Positions 23,871 through 35,507 of a stretch of DNA of 64,000 nucleotides are shown piece by piece. Source of the stretch: Pseudoneurospora amorphoporcata (taxonomy: Eukaryota; Ascomycota; Sordariomycetes; Sordariales; Sordariaceae). The notes under the pieces were generated by a model. It did not search any database, had not been told where the DNA came from, and saw only the letters and a program-made list of their open reading frames with translations. Every line of letters begins with the position of its first letter. The stretch's first letter is position 1. The stretch is from positions 1-64,000 of the forward strand of contig MU859130.1 in the NCBI GenBank assembly GCA_033297205.1, given 5' to 3'. The position numbers and the translations under genes were made by a program.

Positions 23871-26800
23871 CGCAGTTGGGGGGGGATCTGTGTGATATTA
23901 TGGGGGCCAGGACTCCAGTTAAGGAGCGCGGCGAAGTCTCTAACGGGTAGTTGCAGGTATATTGATGGCTGAGGTGATCTTGCCATGCGGGATGACGGTA
24001 AAAGTTAGGACTCGTCGAAAGAAGGAGTCGTCAGTGGTTGACGTGAAGAACAGCTCGGGGAAGACAGGGTTACTGTCATTCCATCCCATTTCACGATCAT
24101 CCTTGATCCAAGTTCGGTATCCTCCTTCCGAGTTCCGAGTCCAAATTCACCACCAAGTTTCACCGGAAGAAACAAGAAACGGCGAGTGACCAATCTGAAC
24201 CTGCCAGGCAGTCGATGACCCTTCGAGTGAGGCCTCATCGTTGAAACAAGATTCTCTATTCTTGTGCCTCTCCGCTTCCTCCCGACATTAGCGGTCTTGT
24301 CATTCTTGTTTATTTTCACTCTTCGTTTCTTTTCCCCATCTCCAGCAGATCCATACCATCCATACCCACATCCATAACCGATTCCCATTCCCATTATACT
24401 ACAATCTGGATATAAGTTGTATTGCCAAATGGCGACACCCGTCCATCCTCGTCCCGTGCCGCTTTTCATCTCATCTCATATCATCCAACCATCCACTTTG
24501 CGTCCGCTCCGCTTGGCGACAACCATTCTAAACCCTGGTCTTGCTGGAATGTTCCGAATCCCCCCTATTTCACGGGGCCGAATCTCTCAAAAAATAGGAA
24601 GTGGATGTCTGAACCAAGTGGCGACCGGCTGATGTGGGAGATGAGATGAAAGAAGCAAGAAAAGACAAGAATGGGGAGGGACAAGGGACAGTGGACACCC
24701 CGGACCGGGTTTATGGATGACGAGATCTGGCTAATCTCGGGAAACTCCAAGCCACTGTTCCCAGATTGGCGTGTCGTGAGCTCACGTAGGGTCTCCATTG
24801 ACCACTCTCTCTTGAGGGGGTTGCGATTGAATGACTTTTGACCGCTTTGGACAACTTGCCTTCTGCGTCCATTTCCCGCTGGCCTGATGAGGCGTGATAC
24901 TGATGCGTAAAATTGGTGATGAATGACACTATCGGGAACGGGAAAGTCGACCCCAACACGAACCAGTAGCCTCTTCGTCTGCTCCCTAGTCAGGCGGCTG
25001 TCACATCGTTTCGGGATCACATGGAATTCAATGGCCAGGACGAGAACTGATTGCAAGCAGGCAGCAGGAAGCACGTAGGTGAGTTTTCTAGGCGACTCGA
25101 ATTATCAAGTGGGCTTCATTTTTTCGTTTATATTCGAAACTTACACACAGCGAAGCCACCGCGCAGTGTCTCATCTTCAAAAACACCGTTACCCTAAATG
25201 GAGACTGAGATGAAATTTCCAACTCCATGTGTGAAGTATCTCGGAGTCTCATCACTCTCCACTCCCGCCCAAGCACAACATATTCCCCACGTGTGTGTGT
25301 GAGTGGGGGGCAATTTGGGCCCAAGAAAAAAAGCGAAGAGAAACAAAAACGAGGCGAGGACAAGTGGGCGTAGAAGTTGGCGTTGGGGGTTTTGCCTTTT
25401 TTCTCAGTTCTCGGCAGGTCCATACTTCATGTCCCGTGCGGCCGGCAAAGTGAGCAGGTGAGACATGTCAAACATGAACCCATCAAATCCTTTGTGAGAG
25501 GAAGAAAAAAAGCGATTGAAGTGTGTCGAGAGGTCGAGAGAGTGTTGCGAGTAAGGCAAAAGAGGAATCCAAATCGCCATCGCCTCGACCACCGACCCTA
25601 TCGTTCGGCAGGAATTTAGAATCAGATATCAGTAAGTTCTCTCAAAAATCTCGCCAAATCGGTTTTCAGGGTTCTTGCACGAGACTGAACCATAGTGAAG
25701 TTGGACTAACTGATTGAACTTGGTTGATTCTTGAATCAGGGGAGTCCTTGAATTCCAGATCAGAAGCAAGGAGAAACTGTCAGGTTTTTCCCCAGGAAAA
25801 GTTCCCGTCTCGTTGGGTTTTTCCTTGGCTTGACGGTTGTTCCTCGTGGTTGGTGCAGTTGTGAGTACTGGCAAGTGGATAATGTCTCTCTTGGTTACAT
25901 GCAAGTGGTTGATCTCTTTGCTTTTCTCAGCTTGTCAAGTCGTCGACATATGTACATATGTACATGTAAGCAGAGACAGGCCTTCTTACGAAAACATGAA
26001 CTACCCTCCCAGCAATACAACATATGCACAAAATACATGCTAGTTTAGTTACTAGTTGATGTCTCAGATATTTTTCCACTTTTTCCACCATTTCATGCCT
26101 TAGATTTTACAATACTGTGTACTAAGTTTGTACGCTGGGCTAGTGTCCTGCGAATGCCAAGTTGGACATTCGCCAAATCGGCCTGGGTGTGGGCGAGCTG
26201 AAAACGGGGAAACTCACGAATGTTCCAACGAACGAACAAACGAGCGAACGAAGCTTTCCGAACAACATCATTCACCCATGCATCCATTTCGATCACTCAA
26301 CTGCGTTACGGAGATCTCTATCAATTTACTAAGTAAGTGATAGGTAACAGTGACAAGGAGATATTCCAACTGTGAGCACGCCAACACAGTGGAAAGTTAT
26401 GAACGGGACTGACTCTCTGTCAGTTAAACGGCCAAACGAGCGAACGAACGAAGCGAAAAGCAAACATCTTGATATCGAACATTTCCCCTCTTGCCCAGAC
26501 TCCCAGACACCACTTCAATCCTTCGCCTCCACACAGCCTCCTGCCCCATTCAGTCACTTTACACTGTTCTCAGTTCTCACCATTGATGTAAGAAACCCGA
26601 CTGGTTGACATTCCAAACGGACGACTAGAACTAGTGTAGTCCGGCTCCCCGCCCGACTCCTTCGACTCCGCCCGACGCCCCGTTGTTCCGGAACTCATTT
26701 GCCGGCCCCGCTCTCTCCGTTCGGACGAGAGTAAGTGCCGTCCGTCCCTTGCCTTAGTCTTTGAACTTTCCAGACACTATGCTGGGTTGATGAGGTACAT

Positions 26801-28526
26801 ACTGTGCTTCATTGTAGTTTCACGCATAAGTTTCACGTATACAAAACATGGCCGAAGCTGAAGCTGACGTACGCAGGTACTATATCGTGTACGCAGTAGT
26901 GTAAACAGTGCAATGCAATAGCCATCTAGAACTAACAGCAAAAATAATATCCCGGTGCCTGGATCTTGGCTGCTGGAAACAACAGGGAGTGAAGTCGTGC
27001 ATTTGATATGCGTGCCTAGACGATGATCTATCCTCTCTTTATCAATGGGAGGATACACAACCCATAAACCCACGCATGAGCTGAATGGATTCAGCTAGTT
27101 AGTTTAACTCATCTACCTACTATTGTTGACTATCGAGGGTTTAGTCACCAACCGAACAAATACCGTTTGTCCAAACGGTAACGGTACTCGACTTGGTAAA
27201 ACTCCCCCGTTCGGCCCCATTCCCTTTGCGGCCCCCGGTCCCCCAGCTACCCATCCTGCTGCCGGTTGTCCCCCGGCTCACCCCCGGTATATCGGGTGAT
27301 CTGTGATCTAGGTGCATGATATCTCGATAGAGGAGTCTAGATCAGGTGATTAGGTCCTGTGATTGGGCGGTTTAAGCGGGCGGCTTATGCGGGCTTACAT
27401 ATGTAGTAGGGCAGGTAGGTAGGTGATGTGCGTGTTGGGGGCCTACATAGGGGTATAGTAAAGGGGTTATTTAGGGGGTCGAAGGGGCTTCAGGGCTTTG
27501 GACTTGGAGTGTTTATACCCGTGGACTTGAAGCAAACATGCAAACAACTTTTGGTTGTAGTTGTTGGGTGGAAGGTGAGGCAGGTAATAGACCAGGGTTT
27601 TTGTTTGAGTGTTGAGAGGGTTCGGACTTCAGATTTTAGCGTCTGGAACTTATGGAAATGGGATATGGAGTCATCACTTGATGATCTACCTGTGAACATA
27701 AAGTTGAAAAATGTCCATGAGGTTAGGTCAGGTGAATTTGACATGTGTGGAATGCATAGTGACAGTGGCTTGGTTATTCGTGAGCGGATGGCTACCTACG
27801 AAAGAAATGTGATGGGGTCATTGAGTTGTCAGGGAACGGTAGTAGTTGAGTGAATCGTTTTGGAGAACCGTAGCCAACGTGTTAACATGAGGACTGTGAT
27901 CGATATGGGATGTATACGCCAACACGCATTGACACTCACACTTGTCCATCTCCAATCACCCAGACCCAGCATGCAAATCCTTCCACATACCGTCTTGCAA
28001 TTTTGAAGAATAAAACAGACACTGTAATGCCACTTTAAGAGAGCCGTTGGGGAAATTGCAAGTCTTTGAATTAGACGTACGACAAAGAAAAGAAGCGGAG
28101 TTTGCTTAAGCGGAGTTTGCTTAAGCGGTCCGTCCCGGTCTGAAACCCCATCGGCCATGAGGATCGGCACCGGAGTGAGACTGAAAAGGCTGCCCGGCGA
28201 CGACGCTATTGTCGTGGGCAGCATGGTTGTCGGTTGTTGTTGCCGATAGAGAAGCTCCTCTTGCTCAACGGTTTCTGGTCAATCATCCTCATTTTGATTC
28301 TACAGCTTCGGAGTTGTGGTACTCCGAGGAAATGTTAGCCCAAAGCCGACTCGATGAGATGACGACGCGATGGGTTGGGCTGGCTGGTTTGGTTAAAGGG
28401 AAAATGAAGACATTTGATCTTCTCTTCAATACACGGCTTGTTTAGAGAGAATTGTACTCCGTGTTGGAAGAACTGTACCTGGGTGTCGATGCTTATTGAA
28501 TATCCTCGTGTCCAGTCTCACTATCT
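23871..28526. other. Gene-poor spacer with small repeats
   Basis: No protein gene is supported. Features seen are CGAA-type simple repeats (about 26228-26252 and 26435-26455), alternating TACATATG near 25945-25965, and a perfect 9-bp inverted repeat TACCGTTTG/CAAACGGTA with a 2-nt loop at 27161-27180. An open frame at 27428-27853 (141 codons) has no recognisable motif. Confidence 0.5.
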
Positions 28527-28528
28527 TA

Positions 28529-28945
28529 TGTTCGGAATCCCAGTATGCCAGTAACAGTAAGAAATTTTATATGGCAGTAAGAACAGTAAGCAACAGCATA
28601 CTGCCGTTGCTTTTTACGTTCGGCTACTTTCCAGTAAAAATCTGCAAGTCGCTGCACTTCCCCCAACTCCCCCAATGGCCTGCATTTGACCAATCAGAAG
28701 GCCAGAAATCGTTGGAGATCTTACTGCTTTCTTCGTTTTCATACTGCATCAAACCCCATGTTTATACCAGTATGAAAGCACTCAGGGCTGGCTTTTCAGC
28801 GCGCATGCCCTGTATTTACAGCGCCTCATTCACAACTTGTCTGACTTAGTGATTTTTTGGGGTGCATTACTGTACAGCGATTTCGCTGCAGGCCATCAAC
28901 AGTATATGCAACCTCTTAGATACTGGTATACTGGGATTCCGAACA
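28529..28945 (+). mobile_element. 417-bp TIR element flanked by TA
   Basis: The left end TGTTCGGAATCCCAGTAT and the right end ATACTGGGATTCCGAACA are exact inverted complements; imperfect pairing extends to about 25 bp. TA dinucleotides flank both sides (28527-28528 and 28946-28947), the signature of Tc1/mariner-type insertion. The interior has no transposase. The right end also matches the sequence at 63965-64000, so the family is dispersed. Confidence 0.82.
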
Positions 28946-28947
28946 TA

Positions 28948-29264
28948 ACATTAGGACGACCATCGCATCGTCGGTCTAGTTCGAAACGAGACGCTGTCGG
29001 CCCGTTGTTGGGTTGGGCATGAAGATATCATGGGGTGTTTTGCTTCCTGGTCTTCACCACGGCCGATCAATATTTCTCTCTACCATCCTTCTCGGCTCGG
29101 CCTGACCCGACCTTGACAGACCCTGACGGGCTGAGTTGGGGGTCAGATTGGGGGCCGGACCGGCTGGTAAAGTGAGGCGAATGTGGCCGGTGAGTAACGC
29201 AGGACGTGCTGTCTGTAGATCCGGACGGGAACTATTGAGGAAGTCAAGGGTAATCGCGGCTACA

Positions 29265-29309
<45 letters not shown>

Positions 29310-29512
29310 AAGAAAAAAGGTCTTGAGAAATGTAGGAAGGATGAGTGACGGAAGTGACTGTATGAACGTGCCTGTTTCTAGGTTGAAGCACCGCAGCTTT
29401 GTTCCAGATGATTGCAAAGGGGAAGAAGCACCTAGACTCGAGTATGCCGTCAGCATCAACTTCTCTTTGCCTGCATTGAAGATGGCATGGTTGTTCTCGG
29501 AAAAGTAAACCA
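28948..29512. other. Spacer with 39-nt poly(A) run
   Basis: The stretch between the TIR element and the gene fragment contains an uninterrupted A39 at 29269-29307 followed by GAAAGAAAAAAGG. Such a run could be a retroposed tail or a sequencing artefact. Nothing else is recognised. Confidence 0.6.
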
Positions 29513-29716
29513 TTATTGTCCCCAGAGGGCGTCAAAGATGACTTTCCCGGTCACATTGGCAGGGTCTAGAACAACTTGAACACCGTATTGCATATCGCAA
29601 ATTCCAAATGGGTACCTGCAAGTCGTTCCAAACTGATACCGCTGATCCAGAATGCCAGGATTCTGAGGGGCTGTAAACCTGGAGCCATCGCTGCCGAAAC
29701 ATGGAAAGAAATTACC
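29513..29716 (-). pseudogene. Possible 3' exon fragment of a secreted protein
   Basis: On the - strand an open frame of 67 codons ends in TAA at 29513. It looks protein-like, with paired Cys, an N-glycosylation site (NVT) and the end VIFDALWGQ. It is preceded by CCAG, which could be a splice acceptor. Upstream, a SINE-like repeat and low-complexity A/T sequence cut off any continuation. It may be the remnant of a gene broken by the repeat, or a chance frame. I do not recognise the family. Confidence 0.25.
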
Positions 29717-29760
29717 TGGTTACGTGGAAACGAAAAGCTGCGTGCATAAAGTTACTGCTG

Positions 29761-29900
29761 GAAAAAAAAAAATAAATAAAAAAATAAAAAGGGTCGGGTT
29801 AAGCAATCCAGTAGCACACCATCCGGAGTCGAAACCACGCTCTCTCTGATAGCCGGCGATGGACTGACCGCTATACCAACTACCTCCTGAGGTGGACGTT
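29761..29900 (-). mobile_element. tRNA-derived SINE-like repeat, copy A
   Basis: Read on the - strand, this has a tRNA-like head with a box-A-like TTGGTATAGCGGTCAG, a GAGAGAG stretch and a box-B-like GGTTTCGACTCC (29825-29836). It then has GCTTAACCCGACCC and a T-rich tail (29761-29790 on the other strand is A-rich). It does not fold into a complete tRNA. The same order of blocks, with the shared start CCAMCTCAGGAGG, occurs on the + strand at 63134-63264. Two diverged copies with internal pol III promoter boxes suggest a short interspersed element; the family name is unknown. Confidence 0.7.
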
Positions 29901-30432
29901 ACTGCTAGACTCTCCCGGCCCCCGACGGTAAGCAGTACAGGAAAGGCCACTTATATGGGCGGGTCCAGTGACGACCACTCTTGGAGGCCTATGCTCTGCA
30001 CACGTAATTCGGGAAGGTGCGGTTCGGATGAAGTATCTACGGTAGTGAATGACGTTGTGACCCGATCCGGCCTGGAGGGTTGTGTCGTGTCGCGGACAGC
30101 ATGAACTCGCCGCGTTCATTTCAAGTTGGACAGTGGTAGAGGACTGTGTAGTCTCGCTTGTTTGTGAAGATTCATGTATTTCCTTGTTCGCTGTCCCTCG
30201 CCGCCTCATTCCCAGACCACAAAAACAAGGTTCAACGTCACGTCAGATCCAGGAAACACAACGGAGCCACATTTTCAATGTCCCAAAGTTCTGCTTGTCG
30301 CTGTGTATAAGCGGGCCTTTTGGTCACGGTCAGTCATCATCATGAATGAAACAAAAGGGGATGGGTACCAACCGTAAATATCATCGCGCCGCTGTCTATA
30401 AAACCCCCAGCCGTCTACCACTCGGCGCCGCA
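29901..30432. other. Spacer downstream of URM1
   Basis: No gene is recognised. The last approximately 100-150 bp next to 30432 probably include the URM1 3' UTR. Confidence 0.5.
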
Positions 30433-30891
30433 CTAACCACCGTGAAGCGTGGAAATAAAAAGGATGTTGTCTCCTGGCTGAAGTACGTAGGCATCTTCCT
30501 CTTCCAGTTCCCAGTCGCATTCATTGATTAGACACAAGATACCTGGGCGGCTATTTGGTTTAGGCCCGTTAGTAAGTGCTGTATCCAAGGGAAAAGCGGA
30601 AAAGCAAGACTCACAGTTCATCACCAAGTACAAAGAGATCCGCGCGGGGATCCGTCATGAGCGTCTGGCATAGGTATTTGATGAGGAAGCCAACGTTGGC
30701 TGGTTTGCCTTCGGAATCTTGGGCTGGTACTGAGAGAGCATGATGCTTCTGGTTGGAAAAGAGAATCTCAAGGCCGCCACTGGAGAGAGGAGGTGGCGCG
30801 TTAGTGACATGTGCCTTGGTCATTGGTGTGAAGGCAATACTAACGAGAAGTCGACGGTAATGTCGACCTTTTGATCTTTAGGGTCTGACAT
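30433..30891 (-). CDS. urm1: Ubiquitin-related modifier 1 (Urm1)
   Basis: Three exons on the - strand, 30891-30845, 30779-30615 and 30550-30433, encode 109 residues, the usual length for the family. Introns of 65 and 64 nt use GTTAGT and GTGAGT donors and CAG/TAG acceptors. Urm1 is a beta-grasp protein activated by Uba4. It carries sulfur as a C-terminal thiocarboxylate for 2-thiolation of wobble uridine in Lys, Glu and Gln tRNAs, and can also be conjugated to proteins. Visible signatures are GGLEILFSNQ, DSEGKPANVGFLIKYL, the central RPGILCLINECDWEL, and the C-terminal GDNILFISTLHGG ending in the required Gly-Gly, with no extension. It is divergently arranged with ELP2, 425 bp apart, a gene in the same modification pathway. 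The start gives MSDPKDQ, and no other in-frame ATG precedes it in that exon. Confidence 0.95.
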
Positions 30892-31316
30892 GGTGATATA
30901 TGTCGGGCTTCGAGGGTGATCAAAGCGAACGTCTATGGTGTTGTACGGATCAAGTTGAAGAATTCAGGGTAAATTGTATGATGGATGTCCAAGAAAGGAA
31001 TAGTTGGGCGAAGTCGACAGCTAAACTTGTAGGTTCTGATTGGACGTTTGCTGCAACTACCATGGGTTTAGAAGATAAATGCATGAACTGGGAAACAGGC
31101 TGCTGTATTAACTCCAGCGAGCAATCGCAGTGGAGTCACTTCAGGCAAGCAAGGGGCCCTAAAAAACCAAAAGCTTGGAGCCTGTAGCCATGGAATCATG
31201 ACGACCCCTCTGACAGCGACTTCTTTTAACTACAATTCACGACTTCCCTCCCATCACTCATTATTTGCGGGTGAGTGTGGATTGGAAATCGGGGTCAAAT
31301 CGATAAGAAAAATACC
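30892..31316. promoter_or_regulatory. Shared divergent URM1/ELP2 promoter region
   Basis: A 425-bp intergenic stretch between two start codons pointing away from each other, so both promoters must lie here. A frame at 30900-31187 has no protein-like features. No specific operator motif is claimed. Confidence 0.6.
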
Positions 31317-34114
31317 ATGACCGAAACAGCGATTGACACTCGCTATCTGTCGGCCGGCGCAAACAGGTACGCCGCTGCCGCTGACTGGGGGGAGAATGGG
31401 CTGGTGGCATTTGGCGCAGATATCAACGTCTGCCTCTGGAACCCTTCGGTATGACCACAACTTGACTTTCCCCCAACCGAGATTTTTGCTAACACTTGTC
31501 CCAGAACACTATTGGTATCTCCCAGATTTTGAGTGGCCATACAGCTCATGTACGGGCCGTCAAGTTCCTTCCAAGGTTGCAGGATGAGAAGTCAACTTAC
31601 CTAGTAAGCGGAGGTGACGACCAAAGCCTTCGCGTCTGGGCTGTCGACGGCGAGACGGGTGTCGCAACATGTGTCCAAATCATACAGGAACACACGGCCC
31701 CTATCAACTACCTCGCAGCCCTCAAGATACCTGTCGGCAGCACCAAGCGTCGTATTTTCGTCTCGGGCGCAGCAGACTCTACCGTCAAGGTCTGGTCTTT
31801 GGATGTCTCATCCGGCCCAGTCACGCTCCTTCAAACCATCAAGACTGCTAAAAAGTACTTCCCCTTGGCTCTTGCCTTGAGCCCCTTGAACGACGAGGGA
31901 ACTGCTCTCATTCTGGCTATTGCTGGAACCACAAACATCATCCAGATCTTGACTGCGTCAACAGCAGACGACAACACGCAATTCGAGTTCACCCCGCAAG
32001 CAACCCTCCCAGGCCACGAGAACTGGATCCGATCTCTCGATTTCATCCGCGAAAAGCCAAAGTCTGAAGCTGAAAGCGACGTTCTTCTCGCCTCAGCCAG
32101 CCAGGACAAGTACATCAGGATATGGCGTATTCACCAAGGCAGTGCCCTGTCTGTGCCCACCTCGGCCGCCTCAGATGCCTCTGCTGCTGCCGCCGCCCTG
32201 ACTCCTGGCCCAGCTAACAAGATCCACAAGATCAAGGTCGAAGGAGCTGATCCCGCTACCAACAAGTACTGCATCATGTTCGAGGCTCTGCTCCTCGGTC
32301 ACGAAGACTGGATCTACACCGCGCGCTGGTGCCGCTCTCTCACCTCCACCACCTCCGACAGTGGCGAGGGCACCCTCCAGCTTCTCTCGGCTTCAGCAGA
32401 CAACTCGCTCTCGATCTGGGAGTCCGATCCAGAGTCGGGTATCTGGATCACCGTTGCCCGTCTCGGCGAGGTCAGCCGCGAGAAGGGCGCCACCACCGCA
32501 ACCGGCAGTATCGGTGGTTTCTGGACCGGCATGTGGTCACTCACCGGCACGACCGTCATCACTCTCGGGCGAACCGGCAGCTGGCGCCGGTGGGACTGGG
32601 ACAGCGACGACCAAGTCTGGAAGCAAAACCTTGCCGTGTCGGGCCATACCCGCGCCGTGACGGGCATCTCATGGTCTCGCAATGGCGTCTATCTTTTGTC
32701 TACCAGTTCCGACCAAACCACCCGCCTCCACGCCGAATGGGCCACCAATCCCAGCCCGTCGCAAAACACGAGCAAGCGTACCTGGCACGAGATGGCCCGC
32801 CCCCAAATCCACGGCTACGACCTCAACTGCATCGACTCCCTATCCTCGACATCCTTCGTCTCCGGCGCCGACGAGAAGCTCATGCGTGTCTTCACCGAGC
32901 CCAAAGCCGTCGCCCGCATGTTGAACCGGCTAACGGGCAGCTCTTCCGCCCTGTCCTCCTCGGAATTTGACTCCCTCCCCGCCGACGCCGCCAACATTCC
33001 CGTGCTCGGCTTGTCCAACAAAGCCATCGACGTGATCGACGACGACGCCGACGCTTCCGTCGCCGCTGGCGGTAACCCTGACGGTGGCCGCGGTGGCGAC
33101 GTGACGATGCAAGATCGCGAAAACATGCTCGACCCAGCGAGTATGGTGCGCAAGTCTGCGTTGGAAATCGACCATCCTCCTTTTGAGGAATCACTCAGTC
33201 GCCACACCTTGTGGCCGGAAGTAGAAAAGCTCTACGGACACGGTTACGAAATTTCCTGTTTGGCTGTTTCCCACCCTTCAGAAGAGAAAAGGGAGAAAGA
33301 AACCCATCTCATAGCCTCAGCCTGCCGCGCCGCCTCCCTCAACCACGCCGTCATTCGCCTCTTCGAAACAGACAAGTGGACCGAACTGCGTCCGCCGCTG
33401 AAAGCACACACCTCCACCATCCACCGCCTGCGCTTCTCATCCGATAACACGTACCTGCTCAGTGTAGGCAAAGATCGCCAATGGGCCGTCTTTAAGCGCG
33501 ATCCCGAGTCCAGCACAGGGTATACCCTCCTGCAACTTAACCCCAAGGGTCATAGTCGTATGATTCTGGATTGCGCTTGGGCACCCAAGAGCAAGACCTC
33601 GTCATCTGAGGGGGTAGATGTATTCGCTACAGCTGGCCGTGACAAAGCGGTTAAGATTTGGGTTAGGAGGAGGAACACTTCACCCAAGCAGGAGAAAGAG
33701 GGAGAGGGAGAGACGGAAAAGAAGGAACAAGAGTTTACTTTGGGTTTGTCACTGACGGAGGACCAACCTGTTACGGCACTAGATTTCGCTTCTGAGCCTC
33801 TTACTTCTTCGTCTGAGGACGGAAGCGCTCAGAATTTCTTGCTAGCCGTGGGCACAGAAAGCGGTAAGCTATCGGTGTTAGCGATCAAGGTTACCTCTAG
33901 TAGTACGGATGGCAGCCCGGGGGTCAGTGTGGCGGAGACGTATAAGGTTGAGGAGCAGTTGTGGTTGCCGAAGGCGGTGCTGCAACTTGCTTGGAGGCCG
34001 AGAGTGAGGAAGGGTGGTGAGGATGACAGTGATGAGGGTGAGAAGAAGCAAGCGAGGGAGCTGGCTATTGCTGGTGAGGATGGGTCTTTGAGGATATATG
34101 AGTTTTCTCTTTAG
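31317..34114 (+). CDS. elp2: Elongator complex subunit Elp2 (WD40)
   Basis: Two exons, 31317-31448 and 31505-34114, give 913 residues. The 56-nt intron has a GTATGA donor and a CCAG acceptor, and it restores the start MTETAIDTRYLSAGANR. Elp2 forms two seven-bladed WD40 propellers and scaffolds the Elp1-3 half of Elongator, which adds the 5-carboxymethyl group to wobble uridine. Repeat cores are visible throughout: SGHTAHVRAVKF with DQSLRVW near residues 52-90, GHENWIRSLDF with DKYIRIW, GHEDWIYTARW with DNSLSIW, SGHTRAVTGISW, GHGYEISCLAVS, AHTSTIHRLRF and GHSRMILDCAW with DKAVKIW. Length is within the fungal range for this subunit, with Ser/Glu-rich loops accounting for extra residues. The neighbouring URM1 gene acts on the same tRNA nucleotide. 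Confidence 0.95.
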
Positions 34115-35026
34115 GGACTTGGTACGGAAAAGAAGGATAGAGAAAATCCATGGTTCAATGTTGGTTCTTGGTTCGAGATAAGAGATGATGGGCGAGTGAC
34201 TTTGAGGTACATGAAGTCTGCTTGCCCGGCCAGAACAGGTCTTTAATATGGCTCTGGACGCTGGCTGTCACCGGATGTTGAAAAGACGTTGACTATGTGT
34301 TTGTAAAAGGCCCACAGCTATGGTACTCGTCAAAGATCTGAGCTTGGAGAGATTATTGATCATGTACTGCTATTATATGACAACCTTAACTGGGTGGTCC
34401 TGTCTTGCCCTTCCATGCAAGAATGTATATGGCTGTTCATCTATCGTTTGCCGTCTCCCAACCTTGATCAGCTAGCCTCATTATGTGTGATATTTCTTTT
34501 CCAACCCTGAACGCCAAATAACCCGACTGATACCCCTTGCCACCTTCCCGCGTTGATCTCCCAAACTCATTCCCACAACATTAAAGCATACGCCATCGAA
34601 GTTGTTTGATAGGCAGCGTTGAGAAGCCCATTTGGAACAAGCTTCGGCCCTTCTTTGTGGCAATCAACGGAAGGCCGGTTGTCGACTCCACCATCGGCCG
34701 TCGAGTTGTCGAGAGTTGCACGAAGCCATGGTGTTGACGTCCAACTCAAGCTTGTTGAGTGGGCATCCCGTTCGCATATCGGATCCCTCCAATTCTCCGA
34801 TACCAGAGGAAACGGAGATGTAGCGAACCCGAAAGACCCAGAGTTCCCGAGGTGACTCAACCTCTTCCCCTGCCATTATCGGCACCTCCGACACTGCCCA
34901 CCGATAGCATCACCCAGACACGTCTTGAGCCAGCGGGGAGCTGACCAACCGAGAAGCGCACCACCTCCTCAACTGACCAGCCTGAACTGACGACCCTGTC
35001 TCCCTTATGTCCCAGCCGATAGGTAT
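34115..35026. other. Intergenic: ELP2 3' region and spacer
   Basis: Convergent 3' ends of ELP2 and the serine palmitoyltransferase small-subunit gene. Only short overlapping frames are present, and no further gene is supported. Confidence 0.6.
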
Positions 35027-35507
35027 TTAGAGTTCCCTAACAATCCCAACCGTAGCATCCGCCGCCCTGCCCAGCGCTTCCACAGTCTTCTCCGACCCCA
35101 GCAACGCGCTCTTGGTCACAGTAACGGCGTTGGAAACAACATCGAGGATCGAGTCCTGGGCGTCGCCGTGCATGTAGAACCAGGCGCGGCGGGCGATGAA
35201 TTGCACGTGGTGCGGGAGGTAGAGGACGGTGGCGATGAATGTGAGGGAGACGAGGAGGAAGAGGACTGAGTCTGTTTTGTTTAGGGAGGATGGTTAGTGA
35301 TTGGTTTGGAAGGAGGATGGATGGTCAGGAGGAGTAGACCAAAAGGAGGGAGGCACAAGAGGTAAGTCTGATAAGGGAGGCGGGAGAGGCAAACGTACAA
35401 AAGATGAACTTCTCAATAGGCGTAAAGATGTACACGCTCATGGTAACCTCAAGCTGGTAAATCTTAAGCTTGAACCACTTGCTGAAGGCCTCAAGGTAGG
35501 AAGCCAT
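35027..35507 (-). CDS. Serine palmitoyltransferase small-subunit-like protein
   Basis: Two exons on the - strand, 35507-35399 and 35271-35027, separated by a 127-nt intron (GTACGT...ACAG), encode 117 residues. The small subunit stimulates the Lcb1-Lcb2 enzyme, which condenses serine with palmitoyl-CoA as the first step of sphingolipid synthesis at the ER. Supporting features are the ssSPT-type block KLKIYQLEVT...IFTPIEKFIF (residues 13-36), then one hydrophobic membrane segment (about 36-56, YSVLFLLVSLTFIATVLYL), then ARRAWFYMHG. A soluble tail of about 45 residues, longer than in animal ssSPT, follows. The family is inferred from this pattern. A divergent Tsc3-like role is likely but untested. 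The start is the only ATG that leads into the conserved block. Confidence 0.78.
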
